A stretch of DNA of 64,000 nt, from assembly GCA_026826555.1 (NCBI GenBank), contig JAKSZT010039123.1:828196-892195 (forward strand), given 5' to 3'. The position numbers and the translations under genes were made by a program. Origin of the DNA: Tolypeutes matacus (Eukaryota; Chordata; Mammalia; Cingulata; Chlamyphoridae). The notes beneath the pieces are model-generated. The model was not told where the DNA came from, ran no database searches, and saw only the letters and a program-made list of their open reading frames with translations. Of this stretch, positions 45,110-56,650 are shown one piece after another; the stretch's first letter is position 1; each line of letters starts with the position of its first letter.

Positions 45110-46260
45110 TGTTTATTTACTCATTAATTCAACTGATCTTAGAAAATGATGTGTCAGACCCTATTGTTAGATAAGTGGAAACTGTATTGAACAAGACACA
45201 GTCACTGGTCTTGAGAAGTGAGCACAGGGTCTGACGTGGGGAGACTGTCAGACACAATGAATAGGGCTGTCTTAAGAAAGCAGAACAAGATGCTGTAGGA
45301 CACCTGGAAAGGACACCAGGTAGACTTGAGAGGTCAGAAAAAGCCTCAAAAGGAGAGTCACTTTCATTCTAAATCAGCATATAGGAGAGTGTGGGTGCTA
45401 TAGGCAGAGGAAATGGTTGGTGCAAAGGTTTGAAAGACCCATAGAGCATGTAAGGTTAAGGAAATATAAATTGCTTGTTGTACCTGGAACATTTTATAGA
45501 GAGAGTTAATGAGGCTTGAGAGGTAAATACAGCCAGATCATTCAAACATTTATTAGTTTATACTATGTGGCAGACCCCATTTTAGAAGAGGGGAAAAAGC
45601 ATGAATTAACAAGATCCTTATCCTCAAAGATCTTATTTCCCAATGCAGAAACAGAAAATAAAGAAACATATGAAATATGTTGGGGGGTGAAAAGTACTAG
45701 GAAGGAAAATCAAGGCAGGTAAGGAGAGAGTGGGTCCAGGCAAGCATGGAGGGAGAGGTGTTATTACCATTATTATTTTAAATTAGATGAAAGGCCCTGC
45801 AATTAGGTACCATTTGAGCAGAGACTTGAATGAAGTGAGGGGGTGAGCCATGTGAGTGTCTGGGAGAAGAGTCTTCCAGGTAGAGGGATGATAAGTTTGA
45901 AATCTCTGATATTAGAGCAAGCTGGGTGAGCTCAAGGTTATTGTAGGTATAGTGGAATGAATGAAGGGAAGAGTAGTCAGAGATGAGTTTGGGATGTTGG
46001 TGGGAAGTCATATCATATAGATCTTTATATTATAATGACTGTGAATTTTCTCTAGGTAAAACATGAAACCATTGGAGCATGTTGAACAGAGGAAGTGGCA
46101 GCACATGTCTTGTGTTTGAAAATAATCACTCTAAATGCTTTGGAGAGAAAAAGTTGTAAGGAGCAAAAGTGGGAAGAGGAAGACACATCAGGAGACTATT
46201 ACAAGATAATGGTTGCTTGGACCATGGTGGTAGCAGTAGAGGTGGTGAGAAGTGATTGAA
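45110..46260 (-). repeat. Two L2 fragments, antisense, head to tail
   Basis: 45110-45500 and 45535-46260 each begin with the reversed L2 3' end ('tttactcattaattcaact' and 'attcaaacatttattagttt') and follow the same order ('gaggcagaggaaatgg'-like, 'catttgagcagagacttgaa', 'gaagagtcttccaggtagag'). They are two separate old insertions or a duplication. Confidence 0.65.
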
Positions 46261-46304
46261 TCCTAGATATCAATATCTGGAATAGCTGGAGGAGGAGTTA
46301 TGAG

Positions 46305-46306
<2 letters not shown>

Positions 46307-46335
<29 letters not shown>
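46307..46335. repeat. Poly(T) tract, 29 bp
   Basis: An uninterrupted T run with no element body recognised next to it and no flanking duplication found. Confidence 0.9.
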
Positions 46336-46337
<2 letters not shown>

Positions 46338-46339
46338 AA

Positions 46340-47035
46340 AAGGTTGGCTGTGGAATAGGAGAGACAAACAGGTGTCAGGGAAAACTCTAAGTGTTTTGTC
46401 CTCAGCATCTTGAAAGTAGAGTTTATGAGTTAGGGAAGACTGTGGGTGAACATGTTTTACTTTAAAAAAAATATCAGGATATGGTTTTGGACATGTTACG
46501 TCTGAGATGATTATTAGACTTTCAAATGGAAATGCTGATGCATAGGCATTTGAATATGAGCCTGACCTATAGATATTAATTTGGGATTTGTTCACATATA
46601 GATGATATAAGCCATGAGGCTAGATAGATCATCAAAGATGAGACTAAAAAAAAGTAAAAAAAAGGTCTGACAACAAAGTACAATAGCATTCCAACACACA
46701 AGTGTCAGGGAGATGAAGACCAACAAGTAATTGATCCTCCCCTGCCCCAGTTGTAACCCTTCTGTGATCCAAAGCTTCTTCACAAATGAAGCCCTTAAAA
46801 TAGCCAAATACAATTAATAGGAAAATGAAATAATAATGATAGGTTTAAATATAAGAAATAAAATATATAATAATTAAAAAAAACTAAAACTAAAATAAAA
46901 TTTAAAAATTGGGATATTAAAAAATAATGAAAATATTAAAAAATTTTTTTTTGACATTTTGACTTTCATCACTGTAATATCTGTTGTCCTGTATCTACAG
47001 TGACATTTTTTTCCATTTATTCCCCTGTGTCTTAC
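46340..47035. other. AT-rich stretch
   Basis: No gene is visible. 46820-46960 is almost entirely A/T. Confidence 0.4.
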
Positions 47036-47039
47036 TTCT

Positions 47040-47640
47040 TTTTGTTTTGTTTTCAAAGAAGTTTTAGGTCTCAGTAAAGTCACATACAGATTATAGGGGA
47101 CTCCTATATAGCCAACATCCTCCCCCTTTTCCCCCTTCCCATATTAATATCTTTTTATAGTGAATGGTACATTTGTTACAACAGATATACAAATAGTGAA
47201 ACATAGCTACTAACCATGGTCAATGGTTTACATTATGGTTAACATTTCAGATCGTACACTTTTATAAATTTTGATGATATTTAACATGGCCTGTGTCCAT
47301 CAATGCAAGATCATGTAGAACACTTCCATTGCCCACTAAATACCCCCTGTTCCATCTATTCTATTCCTCCTTCTCCCTCCCCAAGGGGCCCACAGTGACT
47401 ACCCAGCTTCACTCCTTAGATAGCAAGATTCATAATTACTTGCAACAACACTGAGGTCTTGACATACTGGTTTGTCCTCCCCTATTAGGAACCACCCATG
47501 CTTTCAAGAGACTCCCGCCCCTCTGTTTGAGAACATATTGGTCCTCCCCAGGATGGGAGTCCAACACCTTCCCACTCATTATGTAGGTCACCACCCACTG
47601 ATATAACACATTATGACAAAATGATCACCCACACATTCCC
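47040..47640 (-). mobile_element. LINE-1 3' UTR-like copy, minus strand
   Basis: The plus strand reads the copy in reverse: 'aaccatggtcaatggtttac' at about 47213 is the complement of the block at about 1338-1365, and 'aggatgggagtcc' at about 47550 the complement of 'gaattcccatcctgg'. It lies head to head with the next copy. Confidence 0.6.
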
Positions 47641-47644
47641 TAGA

Positions 47645-49215
47645 GGCCTGCCCCAGGTGCGCACTGATGGGGGATACATGGGAGGAAGTTCACCTGGACA
47701 TACATATAAAGTGTATAAATGTGTTCAAATGTTCACAGGGCATTGCCACAGTGGGTGGAGATTCACACAATAACCAAACGAATATTGAATTCCCATCCTG
47801 GAGAGCTCTGCCACATTCTCTAAAGGAACAGCAACAATCCTCCAAGCACAGGAGCAATGACTAGCAAAGGAAAATGGTCCATTGATGGGCCCTTAATATT
47901 GATGACTATGCTTACATATATATATAGTCTTGAAATTGAAACTTAGCCTAGTGTTATAGGGTGCCTAAGAGTTACCTTCTGAGAGCCTCCTTGTTGCTCA
48001 AATGTGGCCTCTCTCTAAGCTAAACTCAGCATATAAATGTATTACTTTCCCCCCAGTGTGGGACATGACTCCCGGGAATGAGACTCCCTGGCACCAAAGG
48101 ATTACTACCAAGCACCAACTAGCAATGCAATGGAAAAAGACCTTGACCAAAAGGGGGAAAAGTTAAAGACAAGTGAGTTTATATGGCTAAGAAACTTCAA
48201 AGTGAGTTGGGAGGTCATTCCAGAGTTTACACTTAAGCACGTCTCAGCAGGATCTCATTGTCTGCTAAAGTAGGTACTACCCCAAATACTGGGGCTCCTG
48301 AGGGCTCTGGAGAAATCCAGACACTATAGTCAGTGCAGGTAGCTCAGGAGTTTGGTGCCTTGCCAGTGGGCCCTACTTTGGAATTTATGCTCCCCAGAGT
48401 GACAGAGTTGGACCCAGTTGTGTTTTCCCTACACATGGCTCTTCTGTCTTTCTATTTGAACCTATAGTTAGTACTAGAGTTGGTAGGTTTACATCCAAGA
48501 GACTTAAATCTTTGGACTGTCCATGTGCCAGCTGAGCCCTGAATCTCAACGGAGTTGCAACACTTACTCTCCAGTTCATTGGTCTCACCCAGAACAACTA
48601 ACAAGGAGGTAAGTATTGACAACTCCCATACCAAGGAAACAAGAGAGATTACAACTGCAAGCAAGAGAGTCCCATCCATTGACTGCATGGGATTGAAGCC
48701 CCCTCTCAATTAGAGGTGGAGTGGGCATCACCATCCCAGAATCTTCAGGATTGGGAAATGAACTATGGACTAGAGTGGACTTACTGGTATTCTACTATAG
48801 ACTTATTCTAGAAATGGAAGAAATTACAACATTGATGTGGAGGCAGTGGCCACTGGAGGCTCTGAGGGCAAGGAGAGAGAAAAACAGGTGTAATATGGAG
48901 GCATTTTTGGGACTTGGGAATCGTCCTGAATGATATTGCAATGACAGATATAGGCCATTATATATCTTCCCATAACCTACAGAATTGTGTGGGAGAGAGT
49001 ATAAATTACAATGTACAATATAATCCATGCTCAGTGGCAATGCCCCAAAATGCGTTTATCAATTGCAATGAATGTACCACACTAATGAAGGATGCTGTTT
49101 ATGTGGGAAAATGTGGGAGGTATGGGGAGTGGGGTATATGGAAATCCCTATATTTTTTATGTAACATTTATGTAATCTAAGTATCTTTAAAAAAATAAAA
49201 AAGTATATTAAAAAA
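47645..49215 (+). mobile_element. LINE-1 3' UTR-like copy, the most complete in the window
   Basis: It holds all the blocks seen in the partial copies: 'gaattcccatcctggagagc', 'gtgcctaagagttacc', 'gggacatgactcccggga', 'gagggctctggagaaatcc', 'agagtataaattacaatg', 'gtaatctaagtatctttaa', then A-rich ends. It can serve as a guide to align the copies at 944, 1706, 3530, 26951 and 31630. The short frames inside (such as 48721-48933) are not genes. Confidence 0.7.
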
Positions 49216-49219
49216 AAAA

Positions 49220-50440
49220 CACAAGTAATTGAGACCGAAAAAGATTGATGTCAATATGTTAAAGATTTTGACATTATCCTTATTGTTAAATAGACAGTAA
49301 TGCAGTGCCTTAATAAATTCCCTATATATGGGAATAGTTAGTTCTACTGTTTTTCTGGACTTAATACCAAGTTTTAGCACTTACCTTTACTGAGTAATCC
49401 CAATGTTTTGCTGAAATTTGTTCTTTAAAAATTTGAGAATCAATGGATATACCCAGAGTGGAAAAAATAATTAACTTGCTGGATTATGCGTTAGATGAAG
49501 CACATGCCACAGGTTTCAAACTGTCTAAGTAAATTATGCAACTTAAAATTAATTTATAATCCATATTGACTCTTCAGTTTCTACTGGGGTAGAAAGTTTA
49601 TGGAGAGCTAGGTGGAATTCTGGAATTTGATTGAGTTGGGAAAGAGGATTTAGGTATAAATACTTTGAAGATTTTGTTTTGGGATTTCCTCCCTAATTTG
49701 GTTGCTAATTTTTAGAGGACAGAGTTTTTTTGTTTTGTTTTGTTTTTTACTTCTTTTACACCCCCTCCCCCAGTACAAACTATGTGGACTGTTCCATAGA
49801 ATAGAAAGTTAATTTCATGATAGGTATATAATTATTTAGGTTTATAAAAGTTAAGAGTGTGGTCCCTGGAGTCAGTTTGCATGGGTGTGAAATATGGCTC
49901 TACCAATTAACTAGCTCTTTATGCAAGATATTTAACATTTCTGAGCCTTGATTTTCTCACTAGTAATAGAAGTAAATACTGTATAATGTTTTAAGTATAA
50001 AACATGTTAATTCATGTAAAAACACTTAGAACTATGACTGGCTATGGAAGTAGTTACTAGTTAAAATGATTATTATGGTGAGAAAATACTACCTATTTCT
50101 CCCAAAGGAGTTACTTTTTCATAGTGTGCTTCCAACTGCTGTGGGGTGGATGAATGAGAAGAGAAAAGCTGTTAGCAGGGATAGAAGTGAGTGGTGGGGA
50201 AGAGAAATTCTAAGTCTAAGGTTTTAGACTATTAATCCCCCCACTTCATGTATATCTGCATCCTTATCTGTAAAATAAAGGGGTGGAATTAGCTGATATC
50301 TAAATAGAGATATATTCCATCTTTAACTTTATATTATTGTACTCTTAGCTTCATTGAATTCCAATTTTTGTTTTGTTTCATTTTATTTGATAACATGACC
50401 TGTAGATCATCTTGAAGAGTCCATATAGCTCTGCAATTCT
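49220..50440. other. Stretch between L1 copy and OR51F-like gene, contains a MIR
   Basis: About 49865-50075 is a plus-strand MIR ('ggagtcagtttgcatgggtg', 'tttctgagccttgattttc', 'aaacacttagaactatgact'). The rest is AT-rich with no gene visible. Confidence 0.6.
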
Positions 50441-50446
50441 ATGTTT

Positions 50447-51391
50447 CTATGTCTCCTTGGCTTGGAGAATTTTTATCACAGCTCTACGTATCTGCTTGGT
50501 CTTCACACTATAGATGATGGGGTTCATTACAGGAGGAATCAGCAAGTAGGTGTTAGCAATCAGAGTATGTACATAGGCCGGGGCTCGTTTCCCAAATCTG
50601 TGGACAAAGGACAGACTGATCAATGGAATATAGAATATAGCCACAGCCCCAATATGGGAAATACATGTGCTGAAGGCCTTCTTCCTCTCTTCTGGAGATG
50701 CGATGCTGAGGACAGTCTTAACAATCAAAACATAAGAAAGAAGGATGAAGATTGAATCCACACCAACAGTAGAGATCATGGCAGTCAACCCAACTGCACT
50801 ATTGATTCTGGTATCCGTGCATGAAAGCTTCATCACATCAGGGTGGAAGCAGTAGGAGTGGCGGAGCACGTGGCTGCGGCAGAAGGACAATCGTTTAAGA
50901 AGTGCAACCATTGGTGTCAGCATTAGTGTCCCCCTGGTGACGATTGCCACCCCAATCTGGGCTATTCTTGAGTCAGTTAAAATGGTGGCATACCTAAGAG
51001 GATTGGAGATGGCCACAAAACGGTCAAAGGCCATGGCCAGTAGCACTGACGATTCCATGACAGTGAAGAGTTTGATAAAGAACATCTGAGACAAGCAGGC
51101 ATTAAAGCTGATCTCCCTGGCATTGAACCAGAATATACCCATCGTGGTGGCCAGAGTGGATAAGGACAAGCCAAGGTCAGTGGTGGACAGCATGGAGAGA
51201 AAATAATACATGGGTTCGCGGAGGCTGGGCTGATTGACAATGGCAAAGAGAATCAGGCTGTTTCCTGAGAGGGCAGTTATATAGAGAAAGCAGAAGGGAA
51301 TGGAGATCCAGGTGTGGAAGGCTTCCAGGCCAGGAACACCAGTTAGCAAGAAAATGATGGAAGAGGATGTGGTATTCTGGAAAGTTGGCAT
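50447..51391 (-). CDS. Olfactory receptor, class I, OR51F-like
   Basis: An intact 314-aa odorant receptor in one coding exon. Seen: sequon at N6; GN in TM1 (43-44); EPMYYFLSMLS (59-69); Cys99; MAFDRFVAISNPLRY (120-134); ECL2 RHSYCFHPD; STCISH (241-246); PPVMNPIIYSVKTK (286-299). Overall it looks most like subfamily 51F, which adjoins OR51E2 in the human cluster. The exact orthologue (F1 or F2) is not settled, so no symbol is given. Odd residues: Arg58 where the LHEPMYY motif normally has His, and Lys107 in TM3 where relatives have His or another neutral residue. On the minus strand 'cttttaatccag' ends 1 nt before the ATG and 'cttatttcag' lies 40 nt upstream; either could be the splice acceptor. 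Confidence 0.92.
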   Translation of the reverse strand: MPTFQNTTSSSIIFLLTGVPGLEAFHTWISIPFCFLYITALSGNSLILFAIVNQPSLREPMYYFLSMLSTTDLGLSLSTLATTMGIFWFNAREISFNACLSQMFFIKLFTVMESSVLLAMAFDRFVAISNPLRYATILTDSRIAQIGVAIVTRGTLMLTPMVALLKRLSFCRSHVLRHSYCFHPDVMKLSCTDTRINSAVGLTAMISTVGVDSIFILLSYVLIVKTVLSIASPEERKKAFSTCISHIGAVAIFYIPLISLSFVHRFGKRAPAYVHTLIANTYLLIPPVMNPIIYSVKTKQIRRAVIKILQAKET

Positions 51392-51499
51392 GCTGGATTA
51401 AAAGTAAAAAATTCCCAGATGAGAGTCTGAAATAAGAAACTATATTTGTATACAAATCCAATTATAAATAATTTCATTCAACAGTAAACTAACCAAAAA

Positions 51500-51504
<5 letters not shown>

Positions 51505-51551
<47 letters not shown>

Positions 51552-51561
51552 NNNNNNNNNN

Positions 51562-51610
<49 letters not shown>
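51505..51610. repeat. (TA)n microsatellite with assembly gap
   Basis: About 95 bp of TA dinucleotides broken by ten N at 51552-51561. The N run is probably a gap of unknown true size inside the repeat. It lies 110 bp upstream of the OR51F-like ATG. Confidence 0.95.
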
Positions 51611-51612
<2 letters not shown>

Positions 51613-51614
51613 GA

Positions 51615-52150
51615 CTCACTTAAATTGATAAGAAAATTGTAAAACTTCAACTGCTACAGTAGCTACCTTTTATTTATTTATTTAATTTTTTGTATATGCC
51701 TCAGCCCACAATTGTTCATCTCTGGGGTTTCTTGCTGGCAACTATGTTTATTTGGCATGTCCTTCCCCCTGCCTCTTGTCTGACCATAGATGAAGGGACT
51801 AAGAATAGATAAGTGTAACTTTTGATGCTAAAGTTGAGTAATGCCACTGTCCTCAGGGCACTGGAGAAATTAATATCAGAAATATATTACCAAATCTTAT
51901 TATGGAAATAAGAGTTAGCATAAAGAAGGCATCTAGTAAGTTTAGGGAATGTTAAGAAGGCTTTCTAGGAATACAGTTTTTGAAAGACTGATTAAATTTG
52001 GATAAGTAAAAGATGAATAATTTCAAGACTTTTAGAATGTCATTTTTAAAATGTTGTGTCAGAATGAGCTTGTAATATTTCTTCCCCTTCCTCTTACCTT
52101 ACACTTTTAGGGACATTTGCTGAGCACCTACTTTGTACATAGCCTATTAA
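51615..52150. other. Unassigned stretch upstream of the OR51F-like gene
   Basis: No gene and no confidently recognised repeat. Confidence 0.4.
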
Positions 52151-52161
52151 GAAGCTATGGG

Positions 52162-52389
52162 GTGAGCCAATGTGGCTCAAGCAGTTGAGCACCTTCTTCT
52201 CACATGAGAGATGCTGGATTGGTTGCCGGTGCCTCCTAAAAACAAAAATACAAACAACAAGGAAAAAAATGAAAAAAAAAAAAACAACTCAGGGGAGCTG
52301 ATATGGCTCAGAGTTTGAACGCTGGCTTCCCACATACGAGGTTATGGGTTCAATCCTTGACCCGGTACCTCAGGAAAAAAAAAAAAAAA
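52162..52389 (+). mobile_element. Dimeric tRNA-derived SINE (DAS type)
   Basis: Two tRNA-like units follow each other: 52163-52280 (A-box 'tggctcaagcagttgag', B-box-like 'ggattggttgc') and 52293-52372 (A-box-like 'tggctcagagtttg', B-box 'gggttcaatcc'). Each ends in an A-rich run. A single 10-bp duplication, 'aagctatggg', encloses both (52152-52161 and 52390-52399). Dimeric DAS-SINE subfamilies are known. Confidence 0.75.
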
Positions 52390-52399
52390 AAGCTATGGG

Positions 52400-53820
52400 A
52401 TAACAGAAATAATACCTGTCTTATAGAATTTATAATCACATGAGGGAGAAAAAGCTGTAGAAAGAACAATTCTGTTTATAAATAACTTCAATAGCCAGTA
52501 TACATAAAAATGAGAGTGTAGAGGACTGCCATATATGTTGATTATTTGTATAGCGACGATTTTTTAATTTCATATGCTCTGATTGAATTTTAATCTTTGG
52601 TCATTGAGTCTTGACACAGTTTTCTAAGGGATTACTTTAAAAAACAAGCTGTTATCTGAAAAACTTCTCTTTCACCTCTCATCCCAACCTCTTCATGGCT
52701 CTCTTTACATTATTTCATTAACTCAAATAATTATTCATTGCCTGTTACTCCTGACAGCTTATTTCCCTTCCTTCCTTTCTGAGAGATCAGGAAAAATACA
52801 CGGAGTCTTGTTTGAACCTGATCTGTGCTGAGCCTAGCAGGAAAGAACTTCCTCAAATAGTCTACTTTCATTGCTGTACAATCACATCTTCCTGCACCCA
52901 CCCCTCATTTGTGCTGGGCTCTTAGGCAGAAGAGTCCTTATTCTTTTGCATAGCCAATAACTACCCCTACAATCTTCGCCAATCAGAAACACTTAGTTCA
53001 GTTCAACAGCAAATATATATTGGGTGCTCACTGTGTGCCAAGCATTGTGACAACCACCAAGAATATGAAGCAAATTAAAAAACAGGCCAATAAAGGAGAT
53101 AGCCATAAAGAAATTTAAACAATGAGTTATGGTATGTACAAGGACAGATGGTGCCTAAGAGAGAAATAATGCAAAAAGTGACAGATTCCACGTGTGTATA
53201 TAAATTGTGTATGTGTCAAGGAGTTAATTTCAAAGAATCCTTTAAAAGTAGATGAATTATAACTGTGTAAAGTTTTTATGGGTGGATGTGAGTTCACAAG
53301 GATGAAAAGTGGGAAAAGCATGTTCTTGTAATAAACAACATGAGCAAAGACATGGAATAATAAAATAATACAGTTTGTTTGGCAACTACAAGAAAATTAG
53401 ATGCTGGAGCTCTAAGTTTAAGGCTTCATGCGGTGAGATAAAGCTAGAGAGACCAGCAGGGGTCAGGCAAGGAAAATCTTGAATTCTATGGAAAGGATAA
53501 GGAATTTAAAGAGGCATTTCCAAATATTTTACGAAAAAGTAAACAGATCATTTTTCATCTCTTCTAATTTTATGCCAACAAGATTGCTTTTCGTCTTTAG
53601 TATCTTTCTTAGTACCACTGGCTCTCCTTCTGAAGACTATAATATTCAAGTTTTACCCAACCTAATAGTGAAAGCTTCTACACTTTTATACAGATATTTA
53701 CAATTCATTCAAGATGTATTGAGCATCTGTCATAATTGGCCACTGTGTTTAGATAGTGAGGGATATAAGATATAAACACTGTTTCTCCCTCAATTCCCTG
53801 ATGCATCTTCTTATAATAAA
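52400..53820. other. Mostly unassigned, one antisense L2 scrap
   Basis: 52995-53110 is a minus-strand L2 fragment ('gttcaacagcaaatatatat', 'cactgtgtgccaagcattg'). The rest shows no gene and no recognised repeat. Confidence 0.45.
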
Positions 53821-53828
53821 AAAACCTT

Positions 53829-54020
53829 GGGAAGCAGCTGTGGCTCAATCAGTAGGGCTCCCGTTTACCATATGGGAGGCCCCGGGAACCGAACCCGGGG
53901 CCTCCTGGTGAAGGCAAGCCCGCCCGCACGGCGTGGTTAGCTGACCCAGCGAGCACAAGCAGCAAGGGGGGGATGAATAAATAAAAAATAAAATCTTAAA
54001 AAAAAAAAAAAATAAAAATA
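53829..54020 (+). mobile_element. DAS-type SINE with inverted B-box arm
   Basis: A full-length copy with a 16-bp duplication 'ataataaaaaaacctt' (53813-53828 and 54021-54036). It matches 22350-22546 closely except at 53880-53900, where the B-box hairpin loop reads 'aaccgaa', the reverse complement of 'ttcggtt'. The flanking GC arms let this segment flip. The A-box and body are unchanged. Confidence 0.88.
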
Positions 54021-54039
54021 ATAATAAAAAAACCTTTGA

Positions 54040-55420
54040 CAGTCTGCTTTTTGTTTGTTATTTCTTCATTTTAAATAGAAAATTGGATTCTTACTCTGGT
54101 GACTCTCAGAAAAACTTCTCCAACTAATGTTACTGATGTTTTTCTAAATGCCAAGGCCAAAAGTTTATTTTCAAGTGTTTGTTCCTCCCTCATCTCAAAT
54201 TTTGGTTATGTTGACCATTTCTCCTTGAAACTTTCTCCTCCTTGAATCTTGCTGCTTTTTAGCTTCAAAGATATTTGTTCTGTGTTTTATTTTTTCCTGT
54301 CCAACAATGTTTTTATTCTCTGCCTCTTAAAACACGGTGTTCTATATGATTCATCTGCTATCCCTCTTTTTTTCTTCCCCATGTACTCTCCTTGGGATAT
54401 CTTATTTATTCCCATAGTTTTAAATATCACTTTAAAAGCAAATTTCTAATTAGGACTTCTCATGAGTTCCAAATTTCAAAAGTTTAGTGGCATCTTTAAA
54501 GCTGTTGCAAAGATTCTGAGCTGAAACTTGAAAGCAATAATGAATCATGGAAGGGGAGTAAAGTGATGCAAGCTGTAACTGAGTAAAATAACTGGCAGTA
54601 GTGTGGAGAAGAGGTCAGAGTTCTGTGCTTGAAGCAGGTGAAATAAAGGGGACTAAAATACTTTATCTACTTCTGTGGAACTTCTCCACCCGTTATCCCT
54701 TGGTCACCTCAACTCCAGTTTGAACCAAATAGAACTCATTCCCTCCTCCATTACAAACTTGGCTCTTCTTCCTCCATTTATTAGTAAATAACATCAAACT
54801 CTAGCAAATCATCTAATTAGAATTACCTCCCCCCTCTTTCTTCCTTTTCTTTCATTCTCTACATTCGGATATTCATTTTTATTGCTTCTACTTCTGAAAT
54901 ATATATATAAACAAAACAAAACCCTGGAACCTCAGAAGGTCTATATATAAGTAAAAATAATCTCATTGTAAATGGATATTTGAAGATGTATTTCATTGCA
55001 CTTTTCTTACATTGAAAAACTTCATTGTTCATATCAAAGAATAAAGAAGGACTAATGGATATTATTAGAGGGAGGCACAAAAATTTCTCCGAGCTTCACT
55101 TTTGTGTTATTATTACCCTCAAATTTATTCCATCCATTCTTCTTCAATCATTGTCTCTTGTGTGAAATAAATATAATGTCTCAACTAATTTTCCTGTCTG
55201 CTGGGACCATAATGGTCTTTTTCATTGCTCTACTATGAGGTGTAGCTTGTGGGCATGTTTTCAGTTGCTGAATTAGATCAGATGGTTCCACCTACATTCT
55301 CCAAACAGTTCTCAATGGCATGGCTGTAAGTGGGTGACGGATCTGGGTTCAGAGCCTTACTCAACCATTATCTAGGTGTGAGACCTGTATAGCAATTGCA
55401 ATTATAAATATTACTTGTAA
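54040..55420. other. Unassigned stretch with a MIR-like scrap
   Basis: 55300-55400 looks like a plus-strand MIR ('ggatctgggttcagagcctt'). Elsewhere nothing is recognised. Confidence 0.4.
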
Positions 55421-55424
55421 CAAT

Positions 55425-55645
55425 AGCTACTATTTATTGGACATTTGTTCTGTGAATGTTCCTTTGCTAATCCCTTTATAAGCATTCTATCTTTTAATTA
55501 TTACTACAACACCATGTGGCAAGTATTATTAAATTCACTTTTTTTGATAAAGGAACTGAGTATCTGAGAGGTTAAGAAACATATTTAAGATTGCACACAA
55601 CTAGTAAAAGTCAGATCCAGGATTCTAAACCCAGTTCTTTTTTAT
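55425..55645 (-). repeat. MIR SINE
   Basis: Reverse-strand MIR order: 'gctactatttattggacatt', 'caccatgtggcaagtatt', 'gagaggttaagaaacatatt', 'aaaagtcagatccaggattc'. Confidence 0.75.
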
Positions 55646-55649
55646 TCCA

Positions 55650-56455
55650 ATGCCCACAGTTTCAAAAACTATTGTTTCATTAAAACCTACAAGTAATTCA
55701 AACTTCCTTTGCTCCAGTTTCCTCATTTGCAAGATAAAATATGCACTGTGCCTAATGTGGTGCCTGGCATATAATGTGTGTTTGAAATTGGCAATTGTTC
55801 ATATTTAGTGAGACTCACTGGTCTTAGAGATGAAGTTTTCAGTCACTGAAAACACCTGTTTTTTGTGTTTTTTTTTCCAGGCACCAAACCACTGACCACA
55901 ATAAGCATATTAGCAAACCAATTCAAATATTTGACTGAGGAACCACAGGCTATCCAACCTCCACCAGCCAAAACAAAATGCCCATTCTTTATAAATTTCC
56001 TGGAAGAACAAATTCTACCATCTTCTGTAGCTCAGCATGCCACTGTCTAATCTAATTCTCCACACTGTGAGAAAATTCTTCTCTGTGGATAAAAAAGCTC
56101 ACCTCATCCAGAGTCATCTCGTGTTTTCATTGAACAAAAGAGTTTTACTTACAGAGTCCATACAGCAGTACCGCCTGTCCCTCTCAGGCTGACTGGGAAA
56201 GCTGAGGAGGCATTGAATTCCAGGGGAGCGCCAAGCTTATAAGGAGTTTTATTCCAGCCTGACTGGAGACACACACATTGCTGAAAGACCAATTCCTTGT
56301 CGTGGTGCTAAGGCACTGTGTCTCTAGGGTGTGGAGTTTCCCAGAAGACTTCTTCTGTCTCATAGAGTCTTTTTATATCTGTTCCATTATGTAATTACTT
56401 TTTGCAGCCATGTGCTTTGTAGACTGATATAATTATTTGTCCTTACACTCTAATT
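55650..56455. other. Unassigned stretch, possible leader exon of OR51F-like gene
   Basis: On the minus strand a donor-like 'ctct' then 'gtaagtaaaa' cuts at 56153/56152. A TATA-like 'cttataagc' lies about 85 bp upstream (56237-56245). Together they could form a short leader exon 4.7 kb before the OR51F-like ATG, but nothing else supports it. Confidence 0.3.
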
Positions 56456-56459
56456 TAAT

Positions 56460-56650
56460 TTTGTTTAAGCGTTTTTTAATGGCTTTAATGAGACATAACT
56501 TACATACTATATAAATTTCCCACTGAAAGTATACACTTCAATGGTTTTTAGTAAATTCACAGAGCTGTGCAGCCAGCACCTATCTAATTTTAGAACATTT
56601 TCATCACACACAAAAACAAGCCCCATACCCATTGGGAGTATTCTGAAGGG
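56460..56650 (-). repeat. LINE-1 3' UTR fragment, antisense
   Basis: Reverse L1M-type order: 'aatgagacataacttacat', 'cttcaatggtttttagtaaa', 'gaacattttcatcacacac', 'ccccatacccattgg'. Confidence 0.75.

Noticed and set aside
47040..49215. A single L1 insertion rearranged by twin priming
   Set aside because: Both arms carry the 3' end of the element, which twin priming would not duplicate.
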